A stretch of DNA of 64,000 nt from Oegoconia quadripuncta (lineage: Eukaryota; Arthropoda; Insecta; Lepidoptera; Autostichidae). A program made the translations under genes and the position numbers. The DNA lies in contig OX438743.1 in assembly GCA_949316235.1 (NCBI GenBank), forward strand, positions 20,023,771 to 20,087,770, read 5' to 3'. This document shows positions 23,143 through 33,639 of this stretch, piece after piece. The notes beneath the pieces are model-generated. The model saw only the letters and a program-made list of their open reading frames with translations. It ran no database searches and was not told where the DNA came from. The stretch's first letter is position 1; every line of letters starts with the position of its first letter.

Positions 23143-23283
23143 TAGTTTCGATTCGGATGTACACCAACTAAACTAAAACTAGTTTTGGAGTGGTGGCGTC
23201 GCATCGTACTGTTCCAGGGAGAAAGAGACAGCACTACTCTAAAACTGGTTTTAGTTTAGTTGTGTACATCCGAATCGACACTA
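23143..23283. repeat. MITE with CGATTCGGATGTACA termini
   Basis: Left TTCGATTCGGATGTACACCA pairs with right TGTACATCCGAATCGACACT. Internal segments ACTAAAACTAGTTTTGGAGTGG and ACTCTAAAACTGGTTTTAGT also pair, so the element can fold into a hairpin. Same family as 14225-14371. It lies 170 bp upstream of the nested SAMD3-like gene start. Confidence 0.8.
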
Positions 23284-23454
23284 ATATCAATAATATTTTA
23301 GATAAAATATATATTTCGTTACCAAGATTTTGGGTAATTCAATTCCGGAATTTGGCAACACTCACTCTGTCACTCACTCACTCGGTCCGTTAGTTTGTGC
23401 GGTAAGGAAGTTTGACTAAAGTAAGTTTAAAACCCTTGAAATCTGAAAGTGAAC

Positions 23455-23515
23455 ATGACTCGTGAATTATTAAGAAGCTGGAACATTGAAGAAGAAATAA
23501 TTGAAAGGTTCATAG
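23455..23515 (+). CDS. SAMD3-like protein, exon 1
   Basis: This is the start of an eight-exon gene (23455-30170) nested in the first intron of the K2P gene and on the opposite strand. The joined exons keep frame throughout and give 505 residues, close to the length of vertebrate SAMD3 (about 520). Exon 1 encodes MTRELLRSWNIEEEIIERFI and ends ATAG|GTATG. Exons 1-2 form a SAM-like segment (helix, then F-R-D-L-T-E-G-L-L-K-E-L). Later parts match a multicopy animal family annotated as SAMD3-like or uncharacterised. The molecular role is unknown. The ATG was chosen because an acceptable splice chain begins there; 5' UTR exons may lie upstream. Confidence 0.7.
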
Positions 23516-23859
23516 GTATGTACCTAAGTAAATATGCTAATTATGTAGGGCTGATGTTTTCCACGGGGCCTACCGTGCAAGTGCCGACGTCGGCAGTGTT
23601 TCATGCTCTTTGACCGTTGGTTTGAATCGACGTCGTTTCCAGATTTTGATGTCGATTTCTACGCCATTGAGAGGTTTCTCGATAGCATCGGCAGCGACCG
23701 ACTTCAAATTAAATGATGACACCGGCTTGAAGCTGACGCAATATGTGCCTCATTTGCGTAGGAATCAACACCGAAATCTGAAAACGACATCGACTTGAAA
23801 GCGACGCGCATTGCGCGATAGCGGAGCAGGTCGGCGTGTCGCCATGGGGGTTACACGTT

Positions 23860-23997
23860 TTGATTCTGTAGTTTAGTGTCAAACTAAACCACTAAAACCA
23901 CTTTTAAAGTGGTACTGTCACGTGACGCCGCGACAGCACTACTCCAAAACTGGTTTTACTTGGGTTTAGTTTGTGTGCAACAGAATCGACACCAATG
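23860..23997. repeat. MITE in intron 1 of the SAMD3-like gene
   Basis: GATTCTGTAGTTTAGTGTCA at the left pairs loosely with TGTGTGCAACAGAATCGACA at the right. Internal AACCACTTTTAAAGTGG and ACTCCAAAACTGGTTTT segments are shared with the MITEs at 14225 and 23143. It ends ATCGACACCAAT. Confidence 0.7.
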
Positions 23998-24123
23998 ATT
24001 AGGAAATTTTACACATAGGAAATACAATTTAATCCTTCACTAAAATACATAAAATTAGGACAAAGGTACTACTGAGGGTAAATGATTGGACAGGGGTTAT
24101 CAACAAAATATTTTTCTTTTTAG

Positions 24124-24254
24124 GTAATGATTTACAACCTTCACAATTTAGAGATTTGACAGAGGGGCTGTTAAAGGAGTTGTGCGACGGAATTTACAAC
24201 ATTAGCCAACGATTACATTTAAAAACCAAAATTGATGAATATGTTACAGCTGAG
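24124..24254 (+). CDS. SAMD3-like protein, exon 2
   Basis: Acceptor TTTTCTTTTTAG, donor GCTGAG|GTATGT. Encodes NDLQPSQFRDLTEGLLKELC and continues to LKTKIDEYVTAE. The hydrophobic spacing fits the second half of a SAM domain. Confidence 0.75.
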
Positions 24255-24400
24255 GTATGTAAGATTTTCATTGTTATCAATTTGAACTTATATTTATTGT
24301 TGTGTGTGTGTGTTATTGAGTGATTTCACTTAGCGGTGTGGCATGTCACGACAGAGATTGTAATTGCTCACCTAAGATAAGCAACACAGGCAGCATTAGG

Positions 24401-24565
24401 GTGGCTGTCCATTCAATTGGAGCGAGTCTGCGGGGTGGAGAAATGAAGAAATATTAGTCAATAGGGATGGTCCACTAGAACGGAGTGGAGATTTTATGCA
24501 ATGCTATTGGTTAATATTTCTCTGTTTATCTGCTCCACAACCTCGCTCATCTTCAATGGTCAGGC
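24401..24565. repeat. Imperfect inverted-repeat element in intron 2
   Basis: Left CCATTCAATTGGAGCGAGTC and right (reversed) CCATTGAAGATGAGCGAGGT pair imperfectly. Similarity extends through GAAATATTAGTCAATAG and GAAATATTAACCAATAG. Probably an old MITE. Confidence 0.45.
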
Positions 24566-24712
24566 ATACTCATGTTCCTGAATGGCTGGGCAACGGCTAG
24601 TATTATTATAATATTATAATTATATTAATATACAAAAGCATTCAGTTACATAGGGACTGTATCAAATCAAATGTACAAATGAAAAGTACCAGTAGTATAT
24701 TCTTCTCTACAG

Positions 24713-24984
24713 AGTAAAACCTCGACTGTGCCCAGTTGCCCCGGTACACCTGAAGTGAGTTGTGCCAGCGAACTTGAGACAGACATAGACGAAAGTGATT
24801 TGTTTAATATACTAACAGCCAAACCGCCATTTCCCGAGTTTGACCTCCAAACACTTCTCACAACATCTCCAACTGGGAATAGTATCTTGAAATGTTATGA
24901 AACTAATAAACATTTAACAACAAAACACCGGAACAACCTTACCGATATAATTGCAAGACGTATTTTTACAAGAATTGTGAATCA
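24713..24984 (+). CDS. SAMD3-like protein, exon 3
   Basis: Acceptor TTCTTCTCTACAG, donor AATCA|GTAAGT. Encodes a Ser/Thr/Pro-rich linker (SKTSTVPSCPGTPEVS), an acidic segment (ELETDIDESDLF) and a basic helical part ending RRIFTRIVN. In family members this linker separates the SAM-like part from the conserved core. Confidence 0.8.
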
Positions 24985-25140
24985 GTAAGTACTCCTTGCT
25001 CCACACATTCAAAATGTCATTTTGATCTAAATTTTTCTTAATAAAATACAAATCAGCTGTTTGTGATTCTTTCCATATTTCAGTTGCGTCCATGTATACA
25101 TAGGTTTTTAATCTCTGGTTTTGAGGCTTTACTTTAGGAG

Positions 25141-25179
25141 AACAAATAGGCAGGTAGGGTGTCTACCTGCCTATTTGTT
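25141..25179. repeat. Perfect 17-bp-stem hairpin in intron 3
   Basis: AACAAATAGGCAGGTAG, a GGTGT loop, then CTACCTGCCTATTTGTT. The arms are perfectly complementary over 17 bp. Confidence 0.7.
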
Positions 25180-25277
25180 ACTTACTCCTTTGATACCACA
25201 CTCTTTTTTTGCATTAGAGAGCATATTTGCATTACATAGTGATTGGTTTTAATTTTTTTTCCACTTTTGCTTTCCAG

Positions 25278-25546
25278 TCGTATCAATCATGAAGAATATA
25301 ATATTCTGACGTCAAAAATCATTGCTCTTTTTCCTACTGAAAATGCCGGTACATATTTTGTTGCCCCAGTCAAAAAACGAGACTCTATTACTGGCAAACC
25401 AGTTTTTGCAAAAGGCAAACTAGTTGATAAAATTCGCAACACTCTGTACAAGTCAGGCGAAAAAATTCAAAAAAGAACCTTGACTGTGCAACCAAATATT
25501 AACCATACTAATGCTAAACGTTCCAAAGATATAGAAGAACTAAAAG
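25278..25546 (+). CDS. SAMD3-like protein, exon 4
   Basis: Acceptor TTTGCTTTCCAG. Encodes RINHEEYNILTSKIIALFPT, then a basic stretch (AKGKLVDKIRNTLYKSGEKI) typical of the family. The donor I infer is CTAAAAG|GTTTTC, a weak site, because it keeps the frame into the next exon. If it is not used, translation runs on to a TAG at 25555-25557 and gives a short isoform. Confidence 0.7.
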
Positions 25547-25557
25547 GTTTTCTTTAG

Positions 25558-26931
25558 CAATTTTTTTTCTGCTGTAATTTACAAAGTAGTTAACGTAGTT
25601 TGCAGTAGTTTTTAGTTTGAAAATAGTTAAGTAGGTACACTATTCAACATATAATAATAATAATTCCAGACTAACACACCAATTACACTAGCAGTAGTCG
25701 CTATCAGGTATGGTATATACCTATACATAAAATCAATATATCATAAAATGACATGTAATAATATGTATATCTTCAATACTTATAATAAAACTGTAAAACC
25801 AGCATGTCTGTACATTGAATATATTTAAGAAAAACTATTTGGGGCCGATGTAAAATCAGTAATAGTAAATGTTGTAAAACACCAGATGTGGAAACTACAT
25901 AGACCAGCTAAACTCTAAGAGACATTGAAATGGCGCCTTTGCAAAAATTGTTCAGCATGATGGACATTTTCTGTTGACACATAAAAATCAAGTATCTGGT
26001 ACACTGGTATAAAATAAAGTCCACACGAACGAAATCGCTGACAACAGCTAGTGTAATATACTAATAGTTTAACTTCATTCTCAAAATATTATATTTATAC
26101 GGGACACACACAAATATTCACTTCCATACAAACCACACACACTTTATATTCATTTTTGCATTTTTTCATTATAGACCAGTAAAAATACGTTAATTTTGGG
26201 GTGTAATTTCCCATATTCTTAAAGTTTCTAATTTTTTGCATATAGAGTATCTATCAGTGATTTTATAAAAAGGTTATCTATAATAAATATCTATAATAAA
26301 TCGGAAAGTTGCTTTAGGTATGGTGTAGGTATTTAATTATAAAAATAAATTTGTTAAATTAATGCTTTAAACTAAATTGTGTTGCATGAGGTACTAAGAA
26401 CTACTGAAATTATTTTCTAATAAATTAATAGTTTATAATATTGGCAAAGTGCTTTTTCAGCTCGTTTCTCTCAGGAATTTATTTCAAAAATATAAGAGTC
26501 TATATTTAAAGCAATGTTCCGCTCTGTTATAAAACATTTTTATATTATAACTGATAGGTACTCCAACGATGTGCATAGGACTTTTAAGATTAGTATAGAA
26601 AGTTAAAATCGTTCCCTTACTGGGCTATCACAACATTAGCATTTATCTTATTATTAGTTCATATTTTAATTACCTTTCTTTCCACTGATCGTTTTTAGTT
26701 GTCGCTCCAAAACTACCTAATTATTAGTTAGTAGGTACTGAAGGAATACTTGTAAACTGCTTTATTAGTTTATTAGTTAGTTAAGATTATAGTATTGTAG
26801 TAAATTATTTAGTATTAAGCTGTTGGTTTTCTATATAAACAAAAATAAAGTAATTTAGTATATTAGTAGTATAGTAGTTTGGATGCTATCACTGGTACTT
26901 TGCAACTTAACATACTTCCCAATTCTTTTAG
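25558..26931. other. Intron 4 of the SAMD3-like gene, no further features
   Basis: AT-rich sequence without a recognised repeat or ORF. TATA-rich stretches and short microsatellite-like runs only. Confidence 0.5.
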
Positions 26932-27101
26932 AAACCCATAAAGATGCAACAATTTGGTTGAAAAACAACTCTGATCCTTGGGAGGACGTCATAAGCAGAT
27001 GGAAATCCACCTACGACCTCCGCCACTTACTTGAGTATGACACTGTTGGAGGATTTATCGAGAAATGGCCCATATTGAATGATGTACGAAGCTGTGTGTT
27101 G
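26932..27101 (+). CDS. SAMD3-like protein, exon 5
   Basis: Acceptor CCAATTCTTTTAG, donor GTGTTG|GTGAGT. Encodes THKDATIWLKNNSDPWEDVI and SRWKSTYDLR, then FIEKWPILNDVR. The WLK-x-N-x-x-x-PW and W-K-x-T-x-x-x-R pattern is the best conserved part of the remembered SAMD3-like family. Confidence 0.82.
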
Positions 27102-27189
27102 GTGAGTGATTGATTGTGAACATCATTTTTTGGTATTCTGGTATCCAAAGGTACAGGTTCTACCACACTGGCTTTAGATTACAAAAGAC

Positions 27190-27430
27190 CATTTTTTTAC
27201 AAGCTTTTATTTAACTTACAATGTATGTTTGTATGTATGTTCGGGTCAAATCTTGCAAGCTAAATTTGAACCACATCCTCTAAACAAAGGACTTTGAAAT
27301 TTTGCATGATTGTTCAGTTCTGATGACAATACATGAAAGTTATAGAAATAACCTGATGCTGCAGCCAGGGTCGTCTCCTTATGAGAGCAATCCTTAACGG
27401 TCAGTAGTACGGACTTAATTTTTATAGCTA
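27190..27430. repeat. Interspersed repeat fragment in intron 5
   Basis: TTTGTATGTATGTTCGGGTC followed by CTTGCAAGCTAAATTTGAACC and ACTTTGAAATTTTGCATG, the layout of a lepidopteran repeat 3' region. The phrase GGTCTCCTCATGAG recurs just downstream. Clade not assigned. A moderately GC-rich stretch at 27740-27870 (GAGGTGGAAGGTACCTTCAG) is also unexplained. Confidence 0.4.
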
Positions 27431-28366
27431 AACATGATCTTTACCATGAACTGCTGCTGTAGCCAGGATGGTCTCCTCATGAGGTAACTCCTCAACGTTA
27501 GGCACAATATTTGGTTTTATACTATGACTTGTGTAGATCGGCGAAAAAAAAAAATTTTTCTTTTTCTTCTTTCTTTCTTTCAAAATAAATTAATAGTAAA
27601 AAAACATTTTTAAAAACAAACTTTAAATTAAATGCTCAATAACAAGTAGGTATATTGATGATTAAGTGGACTGTATGTTCGAAAAGAAAGCGAAAAGGGC
27701 GGAATTTTAATTTAACTTAAAATTTGCTTGGATAAAGGCTACTAACCAGGGTGCTTGAGCTATCAGAAGATCTCCACAAAGAGGTGGAAGGTACCTTCAG
27801 CTCTCTTTAAAGGCCGGCTGGACTTACCTCGAGATCGCCTATGTGGTGTGGCGTGGTGAAAACCGCCGATTCACACACGCAACCCAAATTAACTCTTTAT
27901 TATATTTTACCCTATGCCAACTTCGAAACCATTATACTACACGGAACAATACTAAATTGGACAAAGTAAATCTCGCGACAAGCTTTTATATCATATAAAT
28001 TATGTAATGTAATAAATTGATGGGTTTGATTTAATTTAAAGTTTATTTTCTTCTTTAAGAGCTTTTCAATTTTTTTTTACTATTAATTATTTTGTCTCTG
28101 TCACTTTTTGTGCTCGTACATGCAAATTTCTTCTATAAAATCAAAAATTGGGTCATAGGATAAAAGATTTTTTTGTCATAGGAAATAGTATTCTTTACTA
28201 TGGTGTAGTTCACCGAAGAGGCAGCAGATGCCGGTTATCTTTGTTCCATTACGTGAAGTCCAAGCAGACGGAGTTGCAAGCTCAGCTAGCTATAGTATAA
28301 ATGAGCATTTACCATTTTCCTATACCTTTTATCCTATCATGGAAACCCAGTCACTTTCTTTTTCAG

Positions 28367-28523
28367 ATAAACTTGGATTTTGAAGCTATGCACAGTGGCA
28401 AAGAGAATAAATTTTATCTGAATTGGAAGAATTTCCTCAACAAAGTTACAGCTTTAAGAAAAACAAGTGCAAAAGAAGAAACCGCAGAATTAACTACACA
28501 TATTGAAGCATTACTGGATGATG
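28367..28523 (+). CDS. SAMD3-like protein, exon 6
   Basis: Acceptor CACTTTCTTTTTCAG, donor GATGATG|GTAGGT. Encodes INLDFEAMHSGKENKFYLNW and an alpha-helical lysine-rich continuation (FLNKVTALRKTSAKEETAEL). The D-F motif at the start follows the conserved WPIL region of exon 5 as in family members. Confidence 0.78.
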
Positions 28524-28973
28524 GTAGGTAATATTATATATGTCTGCCTACATGCTTGTGGTATATTTTAAACTATAGGTAGGTACTTATTTTTAGGTTT
28601 AGGGACGGAGCTCTATTACTTTTGCTATTTAGTGTATCTGTCTGCCTGTCCTATCGAATAGTGGTATTAGATATTAACCTTCCATCTCTCCCGTGGGTGT
28701 TGTAAAAAGCTTATTAAGGGACTAATCGCCAATTTGACCCCCTATCACTTGTGCATTTCTGTATACTTCGAAAGGTGACATTTGGATGATATTCCAACCT
28801 TAATTTTAATGTTTAGAACACCCAAACACTAAGTAGGTTTGGAACATCCCTGAAAACCCCAGTAAGAATAAAGGTGTATATTTGTATGATGTACCTACTG
28901 GTACCTGTAAAAAAGGAATACGAGCAATTGAAATAGATATTTCATTAACATTGTCATTATAATTTTATTTTAG

Positions 28974-29095
28974 ATCTCAAATTGCCATCAGAAATAAAGC
29001 TGCTGTGCTTATTGGTCCCACCTAGAGGACGTCTAAACAAACGGCAAAAATTTTCTACTGCAGAAAGCATAGAAAGCTTCATTGTCACTGTAGAG
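28974..29095 (+). CDS. SAMD3-like protein, exon 7
   Basis: Acceptor TTATAATTTTATTTTAG, donor GTAGAG|GTAAAT. Encodes LKLPSEIKLLCLLVPPRGRL, then KRQKFSTAESIESFIVTVE. LVPP followed by a basic patch and the ESI-x-x-FI motif is characteristic of the family. Confidence 0.82.
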
Positions 29096-29104
29096 GTAAA
29101 TATA

Positions 29105-29425
29105 CTTTCTTTTTAACCAACCTCAAAAAAGGAGGAGGTTCTCACTTCGACTGAAAGTTTTATTTATTTGTTTATTTTGTATGTATGTTATTCAATATTT
29201 CCGCGAATTATAATCCCTATTTTCACTTTTTTTGGGGAAAGAGTATTTTTTCGTTATGGTCCCATATTCACCAAATTGGGATGTGATGATGGGTTCCCAA
29301 CGAAAGCGAGGGAAACCCTAATTGTTGCATTTTTATGCTGCATTAACGATTTATTAGTGGTGACTGCTCGGTTACTGAAATCGGTTGTCTTGCCAATTTT
29401 TGGCTATTCAATTATTAATTAACAC
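29105..29425 (+). repeat. Interspersed repeat in intron 7
   Basis: CAACCTCAAAAAAGGAGGAG, a TATGTATGTTATTC tract, then TTTTTATGCTGCATTAACGA and TGACTGCTCGGTTACTGAAA, words typical of a widespread lepidopteran repeat. The small ORF inside it is not a gene. Confidence 0.55.
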
Positions 29426-29834
29426 GCTTTTATTAGGTTCATCCAGTTTGGTGACCGATTAAGATTCCTAAGTCAAGCACGCCACCTAGTGCTTAGTATT
29501 AACACGTTCCGGTACACATCACGCCTCTCGACTTTATAATAATAGAACTTCTATTGTGTCTGGTGATAATATGTCCAGCAATGTGTTAAGCTTGTTACAC
29601 TGGGCAACCTTTTTATATTATTGTATTTGTATGTAGCTATTGTATTGTAGACAATTATTTCCATATTTATTTTGGGACATCATGCATTTTAATAAAGTGG
29701 GACTTTTTTTGGTATTAATTGGTTAATGTAAGGCAAGTGGCAAGTCTGGCAAGTGTAAGGACCAAAAATTTATTCTGGTGAGCAAGTCTGCTCCTTTACT
29801 ATAAAATGTAATAATCAAATCTTTACTTTCTCAG

Positions 29835-30170
29835 AAACCGGGTGACATACAAAAGAAAATTGATAACATCACCCAAAGCGCAGCTGTGAAACGAAGAACA
29901 GTACAGCCATTCCTAATCCAGTGCACCTCATCAGACGATAATAATGCGGGAAAATTTTATCTTGTCATTGACAAGGTGAGATATGTATTTGATTCGGCTT
30001 ATAAGGCCTTTGATATCTTGTTTAAGTCTTATTTTGCCCTCCACGTATCTTATCCTAACTCTGCTCATCACTTGTACTTACTCATTCAAAAATGTGTTTA
30101 TAACATCAACACCAAGTATGATGTGGCTCCACCATATATTTCCGATTTGATATCTAATGCCAAGTGCTAG
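29835..30170 (+). CDS. SAMD3-like protein, exon 8 (C-terminus)
   Basis: Acceptor TTTACTTTCTCAG. Encodes KPGDIQKKIDNITQSAAVKR, FYLVIDKVRYVFDSAYKAFD, then ILFKSYFALHVSYPNSAHHL and a terminal IQKCVYNINTKYD, with a TAG stop. The Y-x-V-x-D-K-x-x-Y-x-F then AFD-x-LFK then YP order is the conserved C-terminal domain of SAMD3-like proteins. The C-terminus is at the expected place. Confidence 0.85.
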   Translation, partial: KPGDIQKKIDNITQSAAVKRRTVQPFLIQCTSSDDNNAGKFYLVIDKVRYVFDSAYKAFDILFKSYFALHVSYPNSAHHLYLLIQKCVYNINTKYDVAPPYISDLISNAKC

Positions 30171-30343
30171 AATATTACCATTGTACATTGTAATTGTACT
30201 AGAATATTACCATCTCTATTGGTTCAAGCAACAACATCAAATATCTATAAGTGGTGTGCCTTCATCATACATTATTATGTTGATTTCTAACAGTGCCAGA
30301 AAAACAAATTAATAACTCTGCTGCATTTGCTTTATAAGCCATA

Positions 30344-30919
30344 ATGGACTGTTCGATTTGTAAAACACAATATGAAGATTTTAAAACATATTTTGTTCAT
30401 TTACAATATTTTCATAATATAACAGATTATTTTAAGTGTCCTTTTCTAAACTGTGACCGAGTCTATCACACAAAATCTTCATTGAAAAAGCATTTGTGTT
30501 CATATCATGGTAATCAAAACAATGAGAATACTTGTACAAATGAAAATAAACAGGACCAATGCAATATAGAATCAGACGTTAACCCCGGAAATATCGATAC
30601 AAACATTTTAAAATCAACTGTACACAAGAATGGCCATCTAAATGAAAACTTACTGTTATCTAGTTTTAAAAACGAACTAAATAAATTACTTCTTTCGTTC
30701 ATGTCAGAACTATACAGCATGTCTAGCTTACCCAAAACTGTGATTCAAAGTATAGTAAAGTTAGTGAGTAACTTATTTACATCAGAACCCATTCTCATGT
30801 TAAAAAATATGTTGAATACTATAATATATATCAGAAGAATGTTCAAGATTTACTTAGGATTTAGTCCCTACAAAATACAAAAAAACAAATTTGATCGGCA
30901 CTTCATTACGAAGATGTGA
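30344..30919 (+). CDS. C2H2 zinc-finger protein, single exon, nested with the SAMD3-like gene
   Basis: A 191-residue ORF. Finger 1 is Cys3, Cys6, His19, His24. Finger 2 is Cys32, Cys37, His50, His55 (C-x4-C spacing). A polar Asn-rich linker (60-95) follows, then a helical region LLLSFMSELYSMSSLPKTVI with a conserved look. I recall this arrangement, fingers followed by an F-x-x-x-L-Y-x-x-x-S-L-P segment, from uncharacterised animal proteins with many copies per genome, often longer than this one, so the ORF may be truncated after about 190 residues. It starts 173 bp after the SAMD3-like stop, same strand, and could be its own gene or a downstream cistron. Function unknown; nucleic-acid binding is plausible from the fingers only. 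Confidence 0.7.
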   Translation: MDCSICKTQYEDFKTYFVHLQYFHNITDYFKCPFLNCDRVYHTKSSLKKHLCSYHGNQNNENTCTNENKQDQCNIESDVNPGNIDTNILKSTVHKNGHLNENLLLSSFKNELNKLLLSFMSELYSMSSLPKTVIQSIVKLVSNLFTSEPILMLKNMLNTIIYIRRMFKIYLGFSPYKIQKNKFDRHFITKM

Positions 30920-31465
30920 AGGTTTATTTGTGATTGTCAGAGTGGCGGGTCAAATAGTGTCCAAAAATTGCTTCCCAATTAATTGCTTATATTAATTTCC
31001 ATTAACGAGAGATTTAGTTCCAGCATATTTTTGAAGGAAATAAACATTTATGGTTAACCCATGGCGGGTTAACCATAATTGCCGTCATATCCCATTTTGA
31101 GGTCACATTTTATTTTTTATGTATCTAAGGGTAAGAGCCGATTGTCACAAACACACGTGTTACTTAAGTACTTACCTGGGTAGGTGCATATGTTTAAATT
31201 GCCTTTATTACAAGTACGTTGTTGGATATTGTTAGAATTCAGTACCTATTTTTGTGTAATTGTTTAATAGGAGGATGTATTTTTCATTTTGAGGTACGGA
31301 ACCCTAAAAATAAACTTCATATTATTTTCGGAATGGAGTACCGACAAATCCGATTTTTTTGTATATTAGATACAGTCACGTGTATGACTTCGATGATATG
31401 ATCAAGGTTTTCACCATTATTTATTTTCTAAATTCATGATACCTATTCTTGGTAGTCTTATATAC
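30920..31465. other. Gene-free stretch after the zinc-finger gene
   Basis: A 12-bp-stem palindrome (TATGGTTAACCC, loop ATGGC, GGGTTAACCATA) lies near 31050-31078. The rest is AT-rich sequence that probably includes the 3' UTR of the zinc-finger gene. Confidence 0.5.
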
Positions 31466-31834
31466 AGGGTGTAAAATAAAGTACAAGTGAAATTTTAGGA
31501 AATGACTAAATATCGATCTTAGATTACAGGAAAAATGTAAAAAAATCTCAGGTAATTTTACTCCAATAAAAAAATAATATACGCTCTTCCATACTTTGTT
31601 ATTATGAAAGTTACGTGCGCCCGACTAGTATGTGTGTTGTGTAGGCGTAACCTACCTACCTACAATTATATGTAATTGAGATAGCAAACACGCCGTGGCT
31701 GGAACAAGTTAGTAGGTACAAATTTATTAATTATTTATTTTATTATAGTAAAATTACCTGGGATTTTTTATGTTTTTCCTGTAATCTATGATCGATAGTT
31801 AATCATTTTCCAAAATTTCACTTGCACTTTTTTA
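31466..31834. repeat. MITE with about 90-bp inverted termini
   Basis: Left AAGTACAAGTGAAATTTTAGGA and the reversed right end AAGTGCAAGTGAAATTTTGGAA pair, and so do ATTACAGGAAAAATG and CTCAGGTAATTTTACT with their partners. The centre (GTTACGTGCGCCCGACTAG) is unique. No ORF. Confidence 0.75.
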
Positions 31835-32225
31835 TATCGTATATAATTAAGTGTAATAATAAGTAAATAAGTATAATTAAGTTAATTATAATTATCTTTG
31901 GTGAAGGTGACTGTAATATCACGTTTTGATAGGTACAGCTTTATATTAACTTCACAAATAGATAAACAAGTACAAGTATTTTTTAAATAATGTGACGGTT
32001 ACAAAAAACATCAACTATAAGTTAAGGTTGGTAATGCTGTTATGAATGTGATAATACGTACTTAGTTTAAGAGCTGAATATTGGCACCATCCAGTGATTC
32101 GATTTTTAAAAATATTCCTTTATTATTCATCTTATTTCTTTTTTTTTTATATATTATATCACATTATGTTGCATTATTATAAGTATTAAGTTATTTTATA
32201 ACACATCAGATCAACTCGTGTTTAC

Positions 32226-32500
32226 AGTGGTGTCGATTCTCGCTGAGCAAGTTTAAAGTTAGTTTATCTTAGTCCTCTCATTTTCTAACCAACGATAGTT
32301 AATAAACACAGAAAGATTAGAAGCCTTTTTGAATTCCTAAATTTACGCCGCAAACATCAATTTTAGGCAGGCTTCTAAAACTGGCCATCTAAAATTAAGC
32401 ACTTAAAATGGCTGCCCAACGCCCTGTCTCTTTTCTTTGTGTTTGGTTAAAAAATGGTAAAACTAATTTTGAATTTGCGTAGCGAGAATCGAGGCCATTA
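32226..32500. repeat. MITE with GTGGTGTCGATTCTCGCT terminus
   Basis: Left GTGGTGTCGATTCTCGCT pairs with right AGCGAGAATCGAGGCCAT. Inner segments also pair in part (GTTTATTAACTATCGTTGG type). Different interior from the 14225/23143 family but related outer termini. Confidence 0.65.
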
Positions 32501-32858
32501 TAAGAAAATATGACCTGATAAAGTCAGCGGTGATGATTTTTCATCAATCCAGTATTGAATAATATAATGGGGAAAAAAGATTAGTAAGCAATATTTTGAG
32601 GTGGAATGTATCCGTGATTCTGAACAAAAGTTCAGCAGAGCAAGAAATTTAGTATGGAAGGCTGTTGAGATTCATGGGTACATTCACCTTTTAAAATAGT
32701 GCTCACTTTCTAATCCGGTATAAAATAATGTAAAACCTACTGTAAAATACGTAATGCAAATAAACTTACGTAAAACTCACAGAATTTTTCTTCTTATTAC
32801 TCCTTATTTCCCGTATTCAAGTTGTTAAAATGTGAGCATAACATTATGGTGTATATAT

Positions 32859-33149
32859 ATAAGGAATTTGGAAATTAGTTGGCGAAACTTCAGAAAACTT
32901 CAGAAAGCAAACGGTAATCGGAACATAACCTATAAAAAAAAGGAAAAAACAATTCATTGAATTCTAAAATGTGACCACGAGCAACCTGCGTTGACCTATC
33001 GGTCAGAATCAACGACCCGCGCCACGTGTTAAAGATTAAATAAAATAGTATTTTTTTTCATCTATAAAAAATGTTTATAGGATATTGTTCTACATTCGAT
33101 ACCGATTGCTTTTCTGAAGTTTCGCCAACTATTTTTTAAATTCCCTATG
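32859..33149. repeat. MITE with TTGGCGAAACTTCAGAAA terminus
   Basis: Left GGAATTTGGAAATTAGTTGG then CGAAACTTCAGAAA pairs with the reversed right end GGGAATTTAAAAAATAGTTGG then CGAAACTTCAGAAA. The left end has a short internal duplication (ACTTCAGAAA twice). No ORF. Confidence 0.75.
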
Positions 33150-33639
33150 TATGTCAGTATTGCATTGAATCTAAACAACTACAATTTTTGACTTGTATGC
33201 TAAGATCATTGGGACTTTTTATCTATAACCTTAATGTTATGCTCAGGAATGCCTCTTAGCTAAAGATTTGTTTGTTTTGTTCTATATTTCACCTATTTTT
33301 GCTATATGTTTAATTGTAATGTTGTTACTGAACATACATGTTTGTTATGTGCAGCTTCTTCACACTGATTTTAATGTAGTTGTATAATCTTGTATGTTTT
33401 AACGTAAGACCACAGATCACCTATATTTATAGGTGAAGCCTCTTTATTATTGGCTAAACAAATATTTGTTTTGAAGAAACAAACACTCGTATGTCTTATT
33501 TTGGAAAAACATATGTCTAGTCTGTGGGTAATTATGCTTTGCAAAAGGTGAAGTACTCGTAAGCGATGATTTTGATATATGTTACATGAAAAGTTCTTAA
33601 TCTTGCGGGGCGCAAGAGCGCGCCACCATCTTGGAATTG

